From the NCBI RefSeq assembly GCF_001552135.1, contig NZ_BCQP01000025.1:87109-151108 (forward strand): 64,000 nt of DNA, read 5' to 3'. Every line of letters starts with the position of its first letter. Position 1 is the first letter of the stretch. Made by a program: the position numbers and the translations under genes. The DNA is from Actinomadura chibensis NBRC 106107 (GTDB taxonomy: Bacteria > Actinomycetota > Actinomycetes > Streptosporangiales > Streptosporangiaceae). Under the pieces are notes generated by a model. That model was given only the letters and a program-made list of their open reading frames with translations. It did not search any database and had not been told where the DNA came from. Positions 33,722 through 42,303 of the stretch are shown in pieces.

Positions 33722-35902
33722 TCAGCTCACGGGCTCCAGCGGAGCGGACGGAGGGGCGGACGGCGAGGCCGGTGCGGGCGCGTCGCCCTCGCGGATGCCG
33801 TACCGCCGGTACAGCCGGGCGAGCGGGCCGGGGGCCCACCAGTTCGCGCGGCCGAGCAGCCGCATCGTCGCGGGCACGAGCAGCGCCCGGACGACGGTCG
33901 CGTCCAGCAGGATCGCGACGGCCATCCCGACCCCGACCATCTTGATGAACGACACGCCGGAGGTGGAGAACGCGCCGATGACGACGATGAACAGCAGCGC
34001 CGCGCTCGTGATGATGGAGCCGGTGCGCTGCACGCCCGCCGCGACGGCGGCCGTGGTGTCGCCGGTCAGGTCGTACTGCTCGCGGACCCGCGACAGCAGG
34101 AACACCTCGTAGTCCATGGAGATCCCGAACAGCATGGCGAGCATCAGGATCGGCATGGCGGGGGAGATCGCGCCGGTCGCGGTGAAGTCCAGCAGGCCGG
34201 ACAGGTGGCCGTCCAGGAAGATCCAGACGACCACGCCGAACGTCGCCGACAGCGACAGCATGTTCATCGCGATCGCCTTCAGCGGCAGCACCACCGACCC
34301 GAACGCGAGGAACAGCAGGACGAACGTCGCGCCGCCGACGAACAGGGCGAGCCACGGCAGCGTCGAGCCGATCCCGCCGAGCTGGTCGACGACCTCGGCG
34401 GTGACGCCGCCGACGTGGGACTCGGCGCCGGGCGGCGGCGGGACGTCCCGGACCGCCTTGACGAGCGAGCGGGCCTTGTCGGAGTTCGGGTCGGCGTCGT
34501 GGCGCAGCGCGATCCGGGTGGTGGCGCCCTTGGCGCCGGTCACGGTCGCGGAGGTGATGCCCGGCACCGCGGCCAGGCGGTCCCCGTACGCCTGGACCGC
34601 GGCCCGGTCGGACGTGCCCGTCACGATGGCCTCGATGGGGCTCGTCCCGTTTCGGGGGAACTGGGTCTCCAGCGTCTCGGAGACGACCCGCGCGTCCGCG
34701 CCCTCCGGGAGCGCCTTGGCGTCCACGCCGCCCCAGTTGATGTGCAGCAGCGGGGAGCCGAGCGCGAGGAGCAGCGCGCCGGTCGCGACGACGTAGCCGA
34801 TCGGGCGCCGCATGACGCTGTGCGCGAGCCGACCCCACAGGCGGCCCTGCTCGCGGGCCGGGGACGCCTTGCGCCGCCGGACCGACAGCGCGTTCACCTT
34901 CGGGCCGAGGACGGCGAGCAGCGCGGGCAGCACGGTCAGCGCGCCGACCATGCAGACGAGCACGGTCGCGATGCCGCCGTAGCCCATCGAGACGAGGAAG
35001 TTCTGGTTGAACAGCAGCAGCCCGGACAGCGACACGGCGACGGTCACGCCGGAGACGGCGACGGTGCGCCCGGCGGTGGCCATGGTGGCGGCGAGGGCGT
35101 CCTCGGCGGACGCGCCCTCCCGGCGGACCTCCTCGCGGAAGCGGCTCACCATGAACAGCCCGTAGTCGATGGCGAGGCCGAGCCCGAGGAACGTGGTGAT
35201 GTTCACCGCGAAGATCGACACGTCGGTGACGTAGGTGAGCGCGTGCAGCGCGGTGAACGAGCCGAGGATCGCGAAGCCGCCGATCAGCAGCGGCAGGCTC
35301 GCCGACACCAGCCCGCCGAAGATCAGCACGAGCAGGACCAGCAGCACCGGCATCGCCATGCCCTCGGCGCGCGCGATGTCGGACGAGACCCGCGAGTTGA
35401 TCGCGTCCCCGGTGCCGACGTTGCCGCCGACCTTGGCGGTGAGCCCGCCGCCGACCTCGGTCAGGTCGTCCTTGATCTCCTTGTAGTTGTCGCCGCGGGC
35501 GCCCTCGTCGGCACCGGCGAGCTGGAGGACGGCGTAGGTGGCGGTGCGGTCCTTGCTGACGAGCTGCGGCGAGTGCGTCGTCCAGTAGGTGGTGGTCCCA
35601 GCGATCTTGTCCTTCGGCAGGGCGGCGAGCGCCCGCTCGACGGCCGCCCGGTAGCCGGGGTCGTCCACGGACGTGCGCCCCTGGTAGAGGATCACGACGT
35701 CGGCGGCGTCCCGGCCGAGGTCCCGCTCGACGATCTGCGCCGCCTTCGCGCTCTCGCTGCCCGCCTCGTCGAAGCCTCCGCCGCCGCCGAGGGCGCCGAA
35801 CACGCCCGTCCCCCAGACGCCGGCGAAGACCAGGGCGGCCCCGGCGATCGCGAGGACCCAGCGGCGGCGCCGGTGGACCCATCGTCCCCATCGATCGAAC
35901 AT
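33722..35902 (-). CDS. MMPL-family RND exporter
   Basis: A 726-residue protein with two halves, each with one helix, a large outer loop and five further helices: the MmpL/RND plan. Motifs include ITTFLGLGLAIDYGLFMVSRFREE in the first half and MLAMLFGISMDYEVFLLSRVREQY in the second (the Asp-Tyr pairs that relay protons). It exports lipids or hydrophobic drugs using the proton gradient. The start is ATG 35902 with GGAG 8 bases upstream. Divergent from a TetR gene across a dyad-rich spacer, so probably repressed by it. Confidence 0.9.
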   Translation of the reverse strand: MFDRWGRWVHRRRRWVLAIAGAALVFAGVWGTGVFGALGGGGGFDEAGSESAKAAQIVERDLGRDAADVVILYQGRTSVDDPGYRAAVERALAALPKDKIAGTTTYWTTHSPQLVSKDRTATYAVLQLAGADEGARGDNYKEIKDDLTEVGGGLTAKVGGNVGTGDAINSRVSSDIARAEGMAMPVLLVLLVLIFGGLVSASLPLLIGGFAILGSFTALHALTYVTDVSIFAVNITTFLGLGLAIDYGLFMVSRFREEVRREGASAEDALAATMATAGRTVAVSGVTVAVSLSGLLLFNQNFLVSMGYGGIATVLVCMVGALTVLPALLAVLGPKVNALSVRRRKASPAREQGRLWGRLAHSVMRRPIGYVVATGALLLALGSPLLHINWGGVDAKALPEGADARVVSETLETQFPRNGTSPIEAIVTGTSDRAAVQAYGDRLAAVPGITSATVTGAKGATTRIALRHDADPNSDKARSLVKAVRDVPPPPGAESHVGGVTAEVVDQLGGIGSTLPWLALFVGGATFVLLFLAFGSVVLPLKAIAMNMLSLSATFGVVVWIFLDGHLSGLLDFTATGAISPAMPILMLAMLFGISMDYEVFLLSRVREQYDLTGDTTAAVAAGVQRTGSIITSAALLFIVVIGAFSTSGVSFIKMVGVGMAVAILLDATVVRALLVPATMRLLGRANWWAPGPLARLYRRYGIREGDAPAPASPSAPPSAPLEPVS

Positions 35903-35920
35903 CGTCTGCTCCCGCTCAGT

Positions 35921-35983
35921 AACGCCATGTAAGATTGGTGAACGCTGTAAACTGCGAACAGCGTTAACTTTGCATACGGCGTT
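35921..35983. promoter_or_regulatory. Nested dyad operator between MMPL and TetR genes
   Basis: Inner arms AACGCTGT (35941-35948) and ACAGCGTT (35958-35965) are a perfect 8-bp inverted repeat; outer arms AACGCC (35921-35926) and GGCGTT (35978-35983) are also inverted, and both pairs share almost the same centre (about 35952). The layout fits two TetR dimers bound to one site controlling both divergent genes. Confidence 0.6.
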
Positions 35984-36058
35984 CGCTTTCGTCAAGGGCG
36001 TTCTTGGGGAATCATCGGAGGGCGGCCGGACGGCAGGCCGCGGACCAGGGAGGGCGAC

Positions 36059-36793
36059 GTGGGAACCCGACGCGACAGGTTGCGCGCGGCGACGGTCAAG
36101 GAGATCTCCGAGACCGCCCGGTGGATCCTCGTCGAGCAGGGGCCCGAGGCCGTGACGCTTCGGGCCATCGCCCGCGAGATGGGCATGACGGCCCCCGCGC
36201 TCTACCGGTACTTCGGCAGCCACGGCGAGCTGCTCAGGCACCTCGTCGGGGAGCTGTTCAACGAGCTGACCGGCGAGCTGCACGCGGCCATGCACGCGGT
36301 GGCGCCGGGCGACATGAGCGGCAAGTTTCTCGCGGTGTCCCGCCAGTTCCGGTACTGGGCGCTGGCGCATCCCCGCGAGTACGCGCTGCTGTTCGGCGCG
36401 CCCGTGCGCGGCGCGGACAGCGAGGAGGTCGACTTCGCCGACGAGTGCGCCCGCCGGTTCGGCTGGACGTTCATGACCCTGTTCCTGGAGCTGTGGAAGA
36501 AGAGCCCGTTCCCCGTCCCGCCGGACGAGGAGATCGACCCCGCCCTGCTCCCGCAGCTGCGCCGCTACCGCGACGAGGTCGTGGAGGTGGAGCTCCCGCT
36601 CGGCGTGATCCAGGAGTTCCTGAGGTGCTGGATCAGGTTGCAGGGCGGCGTCAGCCTCGACGTCTTCGGGCACCTGGACTTCGCGCTGGACGACGCCGAG
36701 CCCATGTTCGAGCTGATGCTCCGGGAGACCGGCGAGACGCTCGGCCTGAAGTACACCCCGCCCGCCCCGTCAGCCCCGCCCGATCAGGGCTGA
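36059..36793 (+). CDS. TetR family transcriptional regulator
   Basis: A 244-residue protein. The HTH (ISETARWILVEQGPEAVTLRAIAREMGMTAPALYRYFGSHGEL, about residues 16-58) belongs to the TetR/AcrR type with a WHG-like C-terminal domain (RQFRYWALAHPREYALLFGAPV). It lies divergent from the MMPL exporter gene and most likely represses it through the dyad operator in the 156-base spacer. GTG 36059 follows GGGAGGG at good spacing. Its stop overlaps the convergent histidine-kinase stop by ten bases. Confidence 0.88.
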   Translation: MGTRRDRLRAATVKEISETARWILVEQGPEAVTLRAIAREMGMTAPALYRYFGSHGELLRHLVGELFNELTGELHAAMHAVAPGDMSGKFLAVSRQFRYWALAHPREYALLFGAPVRGADSEEVDFADECARRFGWTFMTLFLELWKKSPFPVPPDEEIDPALLPQLRRYRDEVVEVELPLGVIQEFLRCWIRLQGGVSLDVFGHLDFALDDAEPMFELMLRETGETLGLKYTPPAPSAPPDQG

Positions 36794-37779
36794 GCGGCGG
36801 CGGGGAGCCGGACGGTGAACGCCGCCCCCGCGCCCGGACGGCCGTGGGCGGTGAGCGTGCCGCCGTGGCCGTCCACCACCTCGCGGGCGAGGGCGAGGCC
36901 GAGCCCGAGGCCGCCCGTCCCGGCGGGACGGACCGGCGGCGCGCCCGCGAGCAGCCGGGGCGCGTCGCGCGGGTCGAAGCCCGCGCCGTCGTCGCGGACG
37001 GTCAGCTCCACCGTCCCCGGCGTCGCGGCCAGCGTCAGCCGGATGTGGCCGCCCGGGCTCGTGTGCCCGAGCGCGTTGTCGACCAGCGCGGACAGCACCC
37101 GCCGCAGCGCGGGCTCCGACCCCCGCACGACGGCGCCGCCCCGGCCGCGCCCGGCCGCGCCGACCTCGATCGTCACACCGCGCTCGCGGGCGCGGGGCGA
37201 CTCGGCGGCGGCCAGCTCGGCGGCCAGCGCGCCGAGGTCGACCGGGCCGAGCGCGGCGGGCCGCCGCCCGATCCGGGCGGACGTCAGCAGGTCCTCGACG
37301 ACCTCGCCGAGCTGCCGCGTCCCGGCCACGAGTCCGTCGAGGTCCCCGGCGAGGTCGGCGGCGAGGTCGGTGGGCACGGCCGCGCCCGGCCCGGCGCGCA
37401 GGCGGCGGGCGGCGAGCTGCGCGCGGGTGTGCAGCCGGGTCAGCGGGGCGCGCAGCTCGTGGCCGACATCGGCCGCGAAGCGGCGGCGCCGGGCGAGCGC
37501 CGCGTCGACGGGCGCGAGCGTCCGGTCCGCGACGGCGCGGCCGAGCAGCAGCGCGGCGGGCAGGCCCGCGATCTGCGCGGCGGCGAGCGCGCGGCGCAGC
37601 CGGCGGCGGGCGGCGGCGTCCAGGCCGGGCGCGGCGGCGGCGTAGACGGCCGGGCCGAGCGCGGCGAGCAGCAGCGCGGCGCTCCCGGCCGCCCCGGCGG
37701 CGACGCGGCGGCGGGCCCGGTCGAGGAGCGGCCGGTCCGGGTCCGGGACGGGCTGCCGCCGCCCGGCGCGGCCGGTCAC
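36784..37779 (-). CDS. Sensor histidine kinase with two N-terminal membrane helices
   Basis: A 331-residue kinase. Two Ala/Leu-rich hydrophobic segments (about 28-50 and 67-82) flank a very short loop, so it senses at the membrane or inside the cell rather than through a periplasmic domain. The DHp motif FAADVGHELRAPLTRLH carries the phospho-His (H107), followed by the N-box SALVDNALGHTSPGG, G1 RDDGAGFDPRDAP and G2 GTGGLGLGLALARE. Start GTG 37779 overlaps the response regulator TGA (GTGA), so the pair is coupled. Confidence 0.88.
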   Translation of the reverse strand: MTGRAGRRQPVPDPDRPLLDRARRRVAAGAAGSAALLLAALGPAVYAAAAPGLDAAARRRLRRALAAAQIAGLPAALLLGRAVADRTLAPVDAALARRRRFAADVGHELRAPLTRLHTRAQLAARRLRAGPGAAVPTDLAADLAGDLDGLVAGTRQLGEVVEDLLTSARIGRRPAALGPVDLGALAAELAAAESPRARERGVTIEVGAAGRGRGGAVVRGSEPALRRVLSALVDNALGHTSPGGHIRLTLAATPGTVELTVRDDGAGFDPRDAPRLLAGAPPVRPAGTGGLGLGLALAREVVDGHGGTLTAHGRPGAGAAFTVRLPAAAQP

Positions 37780-38462
37780 AGCTCGCCCAGCCGGTAGCCG
37801 ACGCCCCGGACGGTCCGCACCACGTCCGCGCCGAGCTTGGCCCGCAGGTAGTAGACGTAGGTGTCCACGATCGACTCCGTCCGCGCCTCGTCGAACACGC
37901 GCTGCCGCAGCGACGCGCGGGTGTGCACCTGCGCCGGACGGGTGGCGAGCGCCATCAGCAGCCGCGCCTCCTGCCCGGACAGCGCCACGTGCTGCCCGGT
38001 CGGCAGCCGGACGAGCCGCGAGCGCGGGTCGAGCCGGCCGGCGCCGAGCGGCAGCACCTGCGCCCGGTCGAGGTGCCGCCGGTGCAGCGCCCGCACCCGG
38101 GCGAGCAGCTCGTCGATCTCGAACGGCTTCACGAGGTAGTCCTCCGCGCCCGCGTCCAGCCCGGCGACCCGGTCGGCGACCGAGCCGAACGCGGTCAGCA
38201 CCAGCGCGGGCGCGGTGACGGCCCGGCCGCGCAGCCGCCGGACGAGCTCCACGCCGTCCAGGACGGGCAGGCCCCGGTCGATCACCATCGCGTCGTAGTC
38301 GCGGCTCAGCCCGAGGTGCAGCCCGCGCTGGCCCTCGGCGGCGAGGTCGACGGTGTATCCGTGCTCGCCGAACAGGGCGGCCAGCATCCGCGCGAGCTCA
38401 TGGTCGTCCTCGACGATCAACAGCCGGCGTGGCGGGCCGCCGGGTTCCGTTGAATCGGCCAC
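37776..38462 (-). CDS. OmpR-family response regulator
   Basis: A 228-residue regulator. The receiver domain has LIVEDDHELARML, phospho-acceptor D62 (MVIDRGLPVLDG) and LVKPFEIDELLARV; the winged-helix DNA-binding domain ends RTVRGVGYRLGEL, typical of OmpR/PhoB. GTG 38462 gives MADSTEPGG with GGGAG nine bases upstream; longer readings run into promoter DNA. It is transcribed before its partner kinase. The AT-rich stretch upstream (about 38510-38545) probably holds the promoter. Confidence 0.9.
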   Translation of the reverse strand: MADSTEPGGPPRRLLIVEDDHELARMLAALFGEHGYTVDLAAEGQRGLHLGLSRDYDAMVIDRGLPVLDGVELVRRLRGRAVTAPALVLTAFGSVADRVAGLDAGAEDYLVKPFEIDELLARVRALHRRHLDRAQVLPLGAGRLDPRSRLVRLPTGQHVALSGQEARLLMALATRPAQVHTRASLRQRVFDEARTESIVDTYVYYLRAKLGADVVRTVRGVGYRLGEL

Positions 38463-38582
38463 GCCACAACGCTCCCACCGCCGCCGCCGGGGGGCCATAG
38501 GTCCGGGCAATACTGGACAACTTTCTTAAAATTTGAACCGATTCGCCCGCCGGCTCGTCTTCTCTTGATCAACTTTGTGCGG

Positions 38583-39890
38583 TCAGGCCGCCTCCGGGAC
38601 GGCCTCCGGCTCGGCCGGGACGCGGGTGCGCTCCAGCCGCTCGGGCAGCGCCAGCCGGTACAGCGGGACGGCGCTCGCCGTGGTGATCACCGCGACCAGC
38701 ACCAGCATCGCGAACAGCTGCCGGGTGATCATCCCCTGCGCCAGCCCGATGTTGATGAAGATCAGGATCATCAGCCCGCGCGCGTTCATCAGCCCGCCGA
38801 CCGCGTAGGAGTCGCGCCGGTCGAAGCCGAGCCCGCGCATCGCGAGCGCGCAGCCGAAGTACTTCCCGCAGAACCCGGCGGCCATGATCGCGAGGAACGC
38901 GAGCAGCATGGTCCCGCCGGTGATGCCGCCCAGCTCGGTGTTCAGGCCGGAGAAGGCGAAGAACACGGGCAGCAGCAGGGTCGAGACGACGCCCATCATC
39001 CGGGCGTGCAGCACCCGGCGGAACGCCGGGTCGCGGGGCATGGCGAGCCCGGCGACGAACCCGCCGAACACCGAGTAGACGCCGATCCAGTCGGTGATCC
39101 AGCCCGCCGTGAGCGGGACGAGCACGACGGCGTACAGCGCCGTCGGGCCGAGCGAGCCGGTCCGGCCGACCTCCCGGCCGAGCGGGCGCAGCAGCCGCGC
39201 GACCGGCAGCAGCATCACCCCGGCGAACACGGCGGCGAGCACGATGGTGCGCAGCGCGCCGTCCGGTCCGGTGCCGAGGCGCCACGCCGACAGGACGGCG
39301 AGCAGGCACCACGCCGCCGCGTCGTCGATGGACGCGGCGAGCAGCGACAGCCGGCCCAGCGGGGAGTTCTCCAGGCCCCGCTCGTACAGGATCCGGGCCA
39401 GCATCGGGAACGCGGTCAGCGACAGCGCGCCGCCGACGAACAGGGCGAAGTGCCAGCGGCTGACGTCCGGCCGCGACAGCGTCCCGTACAAGGCCGCGCC
39501 GACCGCGAAGCCGAGGGCGAGCGACGGCACGATCCCCGACAGCGCGAGGACGGGCGCGCGGCGGCCCTCGCCCGGCGTCCGGGAGCCGTGGTCGAGGCCC
39601 GCGCCGACGAGGAACATGTAGAGCGTCAGCCCGAGCGTGCTCAGCACATACAGGACGGGCCTGACCTGCGGCGGGAACAGGGCCCGCTGGCCGTCCGGCC
39701 ACACCTGCCCGAACAGCGTCGGGCCGAGCAGGACGCCCGCGACCATCTCGCCGAGGACGCGCGGCTGGCCGACCGTGAGGGCGAGCCGCCCGCACGCCCA
39801 CGCGGCGAGCAGGATGACGACGAGCGCGGGCATCACGTCGAGGACGAGCGCGAGGTTGGGGTCAGCGGGAGCCGCTGCGGTCGGGAGCAT
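38583..39890 (-). CDS. Cation/proton antiporter (CPA2/KefB-like)
   Basis: A 435-residue protein with about 12 hydrophobic helices and the Na+/H+ exchanger core (LGEMVAGVLLGPTLFG near the N-terminus; LLAASIDDAAAWCLLAVL carrying the paired acidic residues; MNARGLMILIF in the last helix). Such carriers expel Na+ or K+ or alkalinise the cytoplasm, and in biosynthetic clusters may act as exporter or pH support. The start ATG 39890 lies 29 bases inside the end of the P450 gene, so expression is tied to it. Confidence 0.85.
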   Translation of the reverse strand: MLPTAAAPADPNLALVLDVMPALVVILLAAWACGRLALTVGQPRVLGEMVAGVLLGPTLFGQVWPDGQRALFPPQVRPVLYVLSTLGLTLYMFLVGAGLDHGSRTPGEGRRAPVLALSGIVPSLALGFAVGAALYGTLSRPDVSRWHFALFVGGALSLTAFPMLARILYERGLENSPLGRLSLLAASIDDAAAWCLLAVLSAWRLGTGPDGALRTIVLAAVFAGVMLLPVARLLRPLGREVGRTGSLGPTALYAVVLVPLTAGWITDWIGVYSVFGGFVAGLAMPRDPAFRRVLHARMMGVVSTLLLPVFFAFSGLNTELGGITGGTMLLAFLAIMAAGFCGKYFGCALAMRGLGFDRRDSYAVGGLMNARGLMILIFINIGLAQGMITRQLFAMLVLVAVITTASAVPLYRLALPERLERTRVPAEPEAVPEAA

Positions 39891-41259
39891 GGCTCTTCTC
39901 CATCTGCGCGAACTGGGCGAAATGGCGCTCGCAGAGCCGCTGCCGCCGCGCGTCCCAGACCATGTAGGTGCCGAGGACGAGCTGGACGAGGCTGCGCCAC
40001 ACGTCCTCCACCCGGTCACGCGACCAGAGGAACAGGAGCGCGGCGCGGCGCGTCCGGGCCGGCGCCCCGCGCGGGACGAGCAGGCACGGCCCCCGGTTGG
40101 GGAGCGAGCGGGTGTGCGCCGCCGCCGTCGCGAGCGCGTACCGGCGGACGGTCTCGCGGGCCGCGGCCCGCATGGTGAGGGGAGCGAGCCGCCAGGCCGG
40201 GCACGGCCGGTTGGCGGGCATGCCGAACGGGATGTGGTTGACCTCGCGGGCGGCCGGGCCGTCCCGGAACCGCTCCGGGCAGAACCGGTCGGGTTCCGCG
40301 AACCCGGCGCGGTGGAACTCGGGGTAGCCGAAGCAGAGCACCGAGCCCTCGGGCAGGGTGGTCCCGCCGCCGAGGTCGATGTCGCCGGTGGTGATGCGGT
40401 GCGCGACGCCGAACAGCGGGTAGAGCCGCAGCGTCTCCTGCAGCACGCGGTCGAAGGCGCGGTCGTCGCCGGTGAGCGCGGTGGCGGCGGCGTCCGGGTG
40501 GCGCGCGAGCACCATCAGCAGGTGCGCCATCGCCTCCGACATCTGCACGACCGCCGTGTTGAAGAACGTTCCTTGCAGGTAGTACGCCTGCTCCTCGGCG
40601 GAGAGGCCGTCCGGGAGCGGGTGCCGGACGTCGCCGAGCCGCCCCCGCAGGTAGCGGGTGAGGCGGTCCCGCCGGGCCATGTGGCGGAGCCCGCAGCACT
40701 TCAGCGCGGTGACGACGTCGTCGGCGTTCCCGACGATCAGGTCGCGGGCGGCGCGCGGGCACGGCTCGCCGAACACCAGCTCGAAGTAGAACTCGGCCCA
40801 GACCGGCATCATGAGGTCGCGCAGCCGGACGAGCCGGGCCCGGTCCCCGGCGTCCTCGGCGCCGACCTCCTCGTCCAGGACGCGAGAGACGCACCGGCGG
40901 GCCAGCTCCTCGGCCTCCGCGCGCGGGACGGCGAGGAACCGCCGCGTCGCCCGCGCCACCGCGTCGTACCGCTCGCCCGCCTCCAGATGCTCCTGGTGGA
41001 CGTGGGCGCCCGGCGACAGCCAGTACCAGAACAGGTCCGACAGGACCGCGCCCCGGCTCCGCCCGCCCGCCGCCGGGTGGGAGTACACCTCCCGGAACAG
41101 GCCGACGCCGACGAGGTCGCCGGGCACCGGGATGCCCTCGCCGCCGTTGATCCGGGCGAACACCCGGCCGCGCAGCGCGACGACCCGGCCGGGCAGCCAC
41201 CACGGCAGGCTCGCCAGCACCGCGAGCACCGCCGCCGGGACGGCGAGCGCGGTCAGCAT
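39862..41259 (-). CDS. Cytochrome P450 with N-terminal membrane anchor
   Basis: A 465-residue P450. The first 24 residues are hydrophobic (LTALAVPAAVLAVLASLPWWLPG), unlike most bacterial P450s, which are soluble. The K-helix ExxR is QETLRLYPLFG, and the haem-binding Cys lies in FGMPANRPCPAW, one residue longer than the classical FxxGxRxCxG and without the final Gly. The I-helix acid/threonine pair is not evident (GTFFNTAV). It is clearly a P450 but divergent. The start overlaps the FMN-oxidase stop (ATGCTGA), so it is part of the leftward operon from 45490. Confidence 0.8.
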   Translation of the reverse strand: MLTALAVPAAVLAVLASLPWWLPGRVVALRGRVFARINGGEGIPVPGDLVGVGLFREVYSHPAAGGRSRGAVLSDLFWYWLSPGAHVHQEHLEAGERYDAVARATRRFLAVPRAEAEELARRCVSRVLDEEVGAEDAGDRARLVRLRDLMMPVWAEFYFELVFGEPCPRAARDLIVGNADDVVTALKCCGLRHMARRDRLTRYLRGRLGDVRHPLPDGLSAEEQAYYLQGTFFNTAVVQMSEAMAHLLMVLARHPDAAATALTGDDRAFDRVLQETLRLYPLFGVAHRITTGDIDLGGGTTLPEGSVLCFGYPEFHRAGFAEPDRFCPERFRDGPAAREVNHIPFGMPANRPCPAWRLAPLTMRAAARETVRRYALATAAAHTRSLPNRGPCLLVPRGAPARTRRAALLFLWSRDRVEDVWRSLVQLVLGTYMVWDARRQRLCERHFAQFAQMEKSHAPDRSGSR

Positions 41260-42302
41260 GGCCGCCGCACCAGGTCCGCCCCGAGGTCGTGGACGGACCG
41301 CGCCCCGCACAGCGCGAGCGCCTCCTCCACCTCGGTCCGCAGCAGGTCGAGGACGCGCCGGACGCCCCGCTCGCCGTCCGCCGCGAGGCCCCACACCACG
41401 GGCCGCCCGACCGCGACGGCGGACGCGCCGAGCGCCAGCGCCTTCAGCACGTCGGTGCCGCGCCGGACGCCGCCGTCCAGCAGCACCGGCACGGTCCCCG
41501 CCACCGCCTCCACGACGTCGGGCAGCGCCTCGACCGCCGCCGGGACGGTGTCGAGCTGCCGCCCGCCGTGGTTGGACACGATCAGCGCGGAGACGCCGTG
41601 GCCGAGCGCCCGCCGCGCGTCCGCCGGGTGCAGGACGCCCTTCAGCACGATCGGCAGCGACGTCATGTCCCGGAGCCGGTCGACGTGCTCCCACGAGATC
41701 GCCGGGGAGAACTCGATGGGGCGGACCCGGCCGGTCCCGTCGCGCATGTTCGCGCAGCACAGTCCGGCGGGCAGGTCGTGGAAGCCGTGCCGCTCGTCCC
41801 GGTCGCGGCGGCCCCGGACGGGCGAGTCGGCGGTGACGACGAGCGCGCCGCACCCCGCGTCCTCGGCCCGCCGGACGAGCAGCTCGGTGAACGCCGGGTC
41901 CGGCTGGACGTAGAGCTGGAACCACAGCCGGGCGCCGGGCGCGGCGGCGGCGACGTCGGCGACCGCGACCGTCGCCGCCATGCTCACGATCATGATCGTC
42001 TCGGCGGCGGCCGCCGCCCGCGCGGTGGCCTTCTCGCCCTCCGGGTGGGCGAGCCGGTGGAACGCGGTCGGCGCGACCAGCACCGGCGCGGCGGCGCGGT
42101 CGCCGAGCAGGGTCACCCCGAGCTCCGGCTTCTCCGCGCCGCCGAGCACGCGGGGCAGCAGCGCGAGCCGCCCGAACGCGGCCTCGTTGGCGCGCAGCGT
42201 CACCTCGTCGCCCGCGCCGCCCGCGAAGTAGTCGTAGTGCGCCGGGTCGAGCCGCGCGCGGGCGGCGGCCTCGAACTCCCGGACCGACGTCGGCGGCCGC
42301 AC
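41253..42302 (-). CDS. FMN-dependent alpha-hydroxyacid oxidase
   Basis: A 349-residue TIM-barrel flavoenzyme. Conserved residues: HYDYFAGGAGDEVTLR, APTAFHRLAHPEGE, FQLYVQ, TADSPVRGRRDRDER, VLKGVLHPADA, VSNHGGRQLD (catalytic His) and GGVRRGTDVLKALALGA (FMN phosphate). These are the lactate/glycolate/mandelate oxidase residues, so it likely oxidises a 2-hydroxyacid to a 2-oxoacid with H2O2. In this operon it may act on a pathway intermediate. Start GTG 42302, overlapping no gene but one base from the monooxygenase stop. Confidence 0.88.
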   Translation of the reverse strand: MRPPTSVREFEAAARARLDPAHYDYFAGGAGDEVTLRANEAAFGRLALLPRVLGGAEKPELGVTLLGDRAAAPVLVAPTAFHRLAHPEGEKATARAAAAAETIMIVSMAATVAVADVAAAAPGARLWFQLYVQPDPAFTELLVRRAEDAGCGALVVTADSPVRGRRDRDERHGFHDLPAGLCCANMRDGTGRVRPIEFSPAISWEHVDRLRDMTSLPIVLKGVLHPADARRALGHGVSALIVSNHGGRQLDTVPAAVEALPDVVEAVAGTVPVLLDGGVRRGTDVLKALALGASAVAVGRPVVWGLAADGERGVRRVLDLLRTEVEEALALCGARSVHDLGADLVRRPC

Positions 42303-42303
42303 G

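Noticed and set aside
32955..35891. A 978-codon reading on the minus strand covering the MMPL gene and the SOD-like gene
   Set aside because: It is an alternate-frame shadow: composition is Arg/Gly/Pro-rich without family motifs, while the MMPL protein in another frame has clear RND motifs. Only its last 172 codons (the SOD-like protein) are real.
38565..40178. A 537-codon plus-strand reading, rich in Gln/Arg/Glu
   Set aside because: Antisense shadow of the antiporter and P450 genes; GC-rich DNA makes long antisense frames common.
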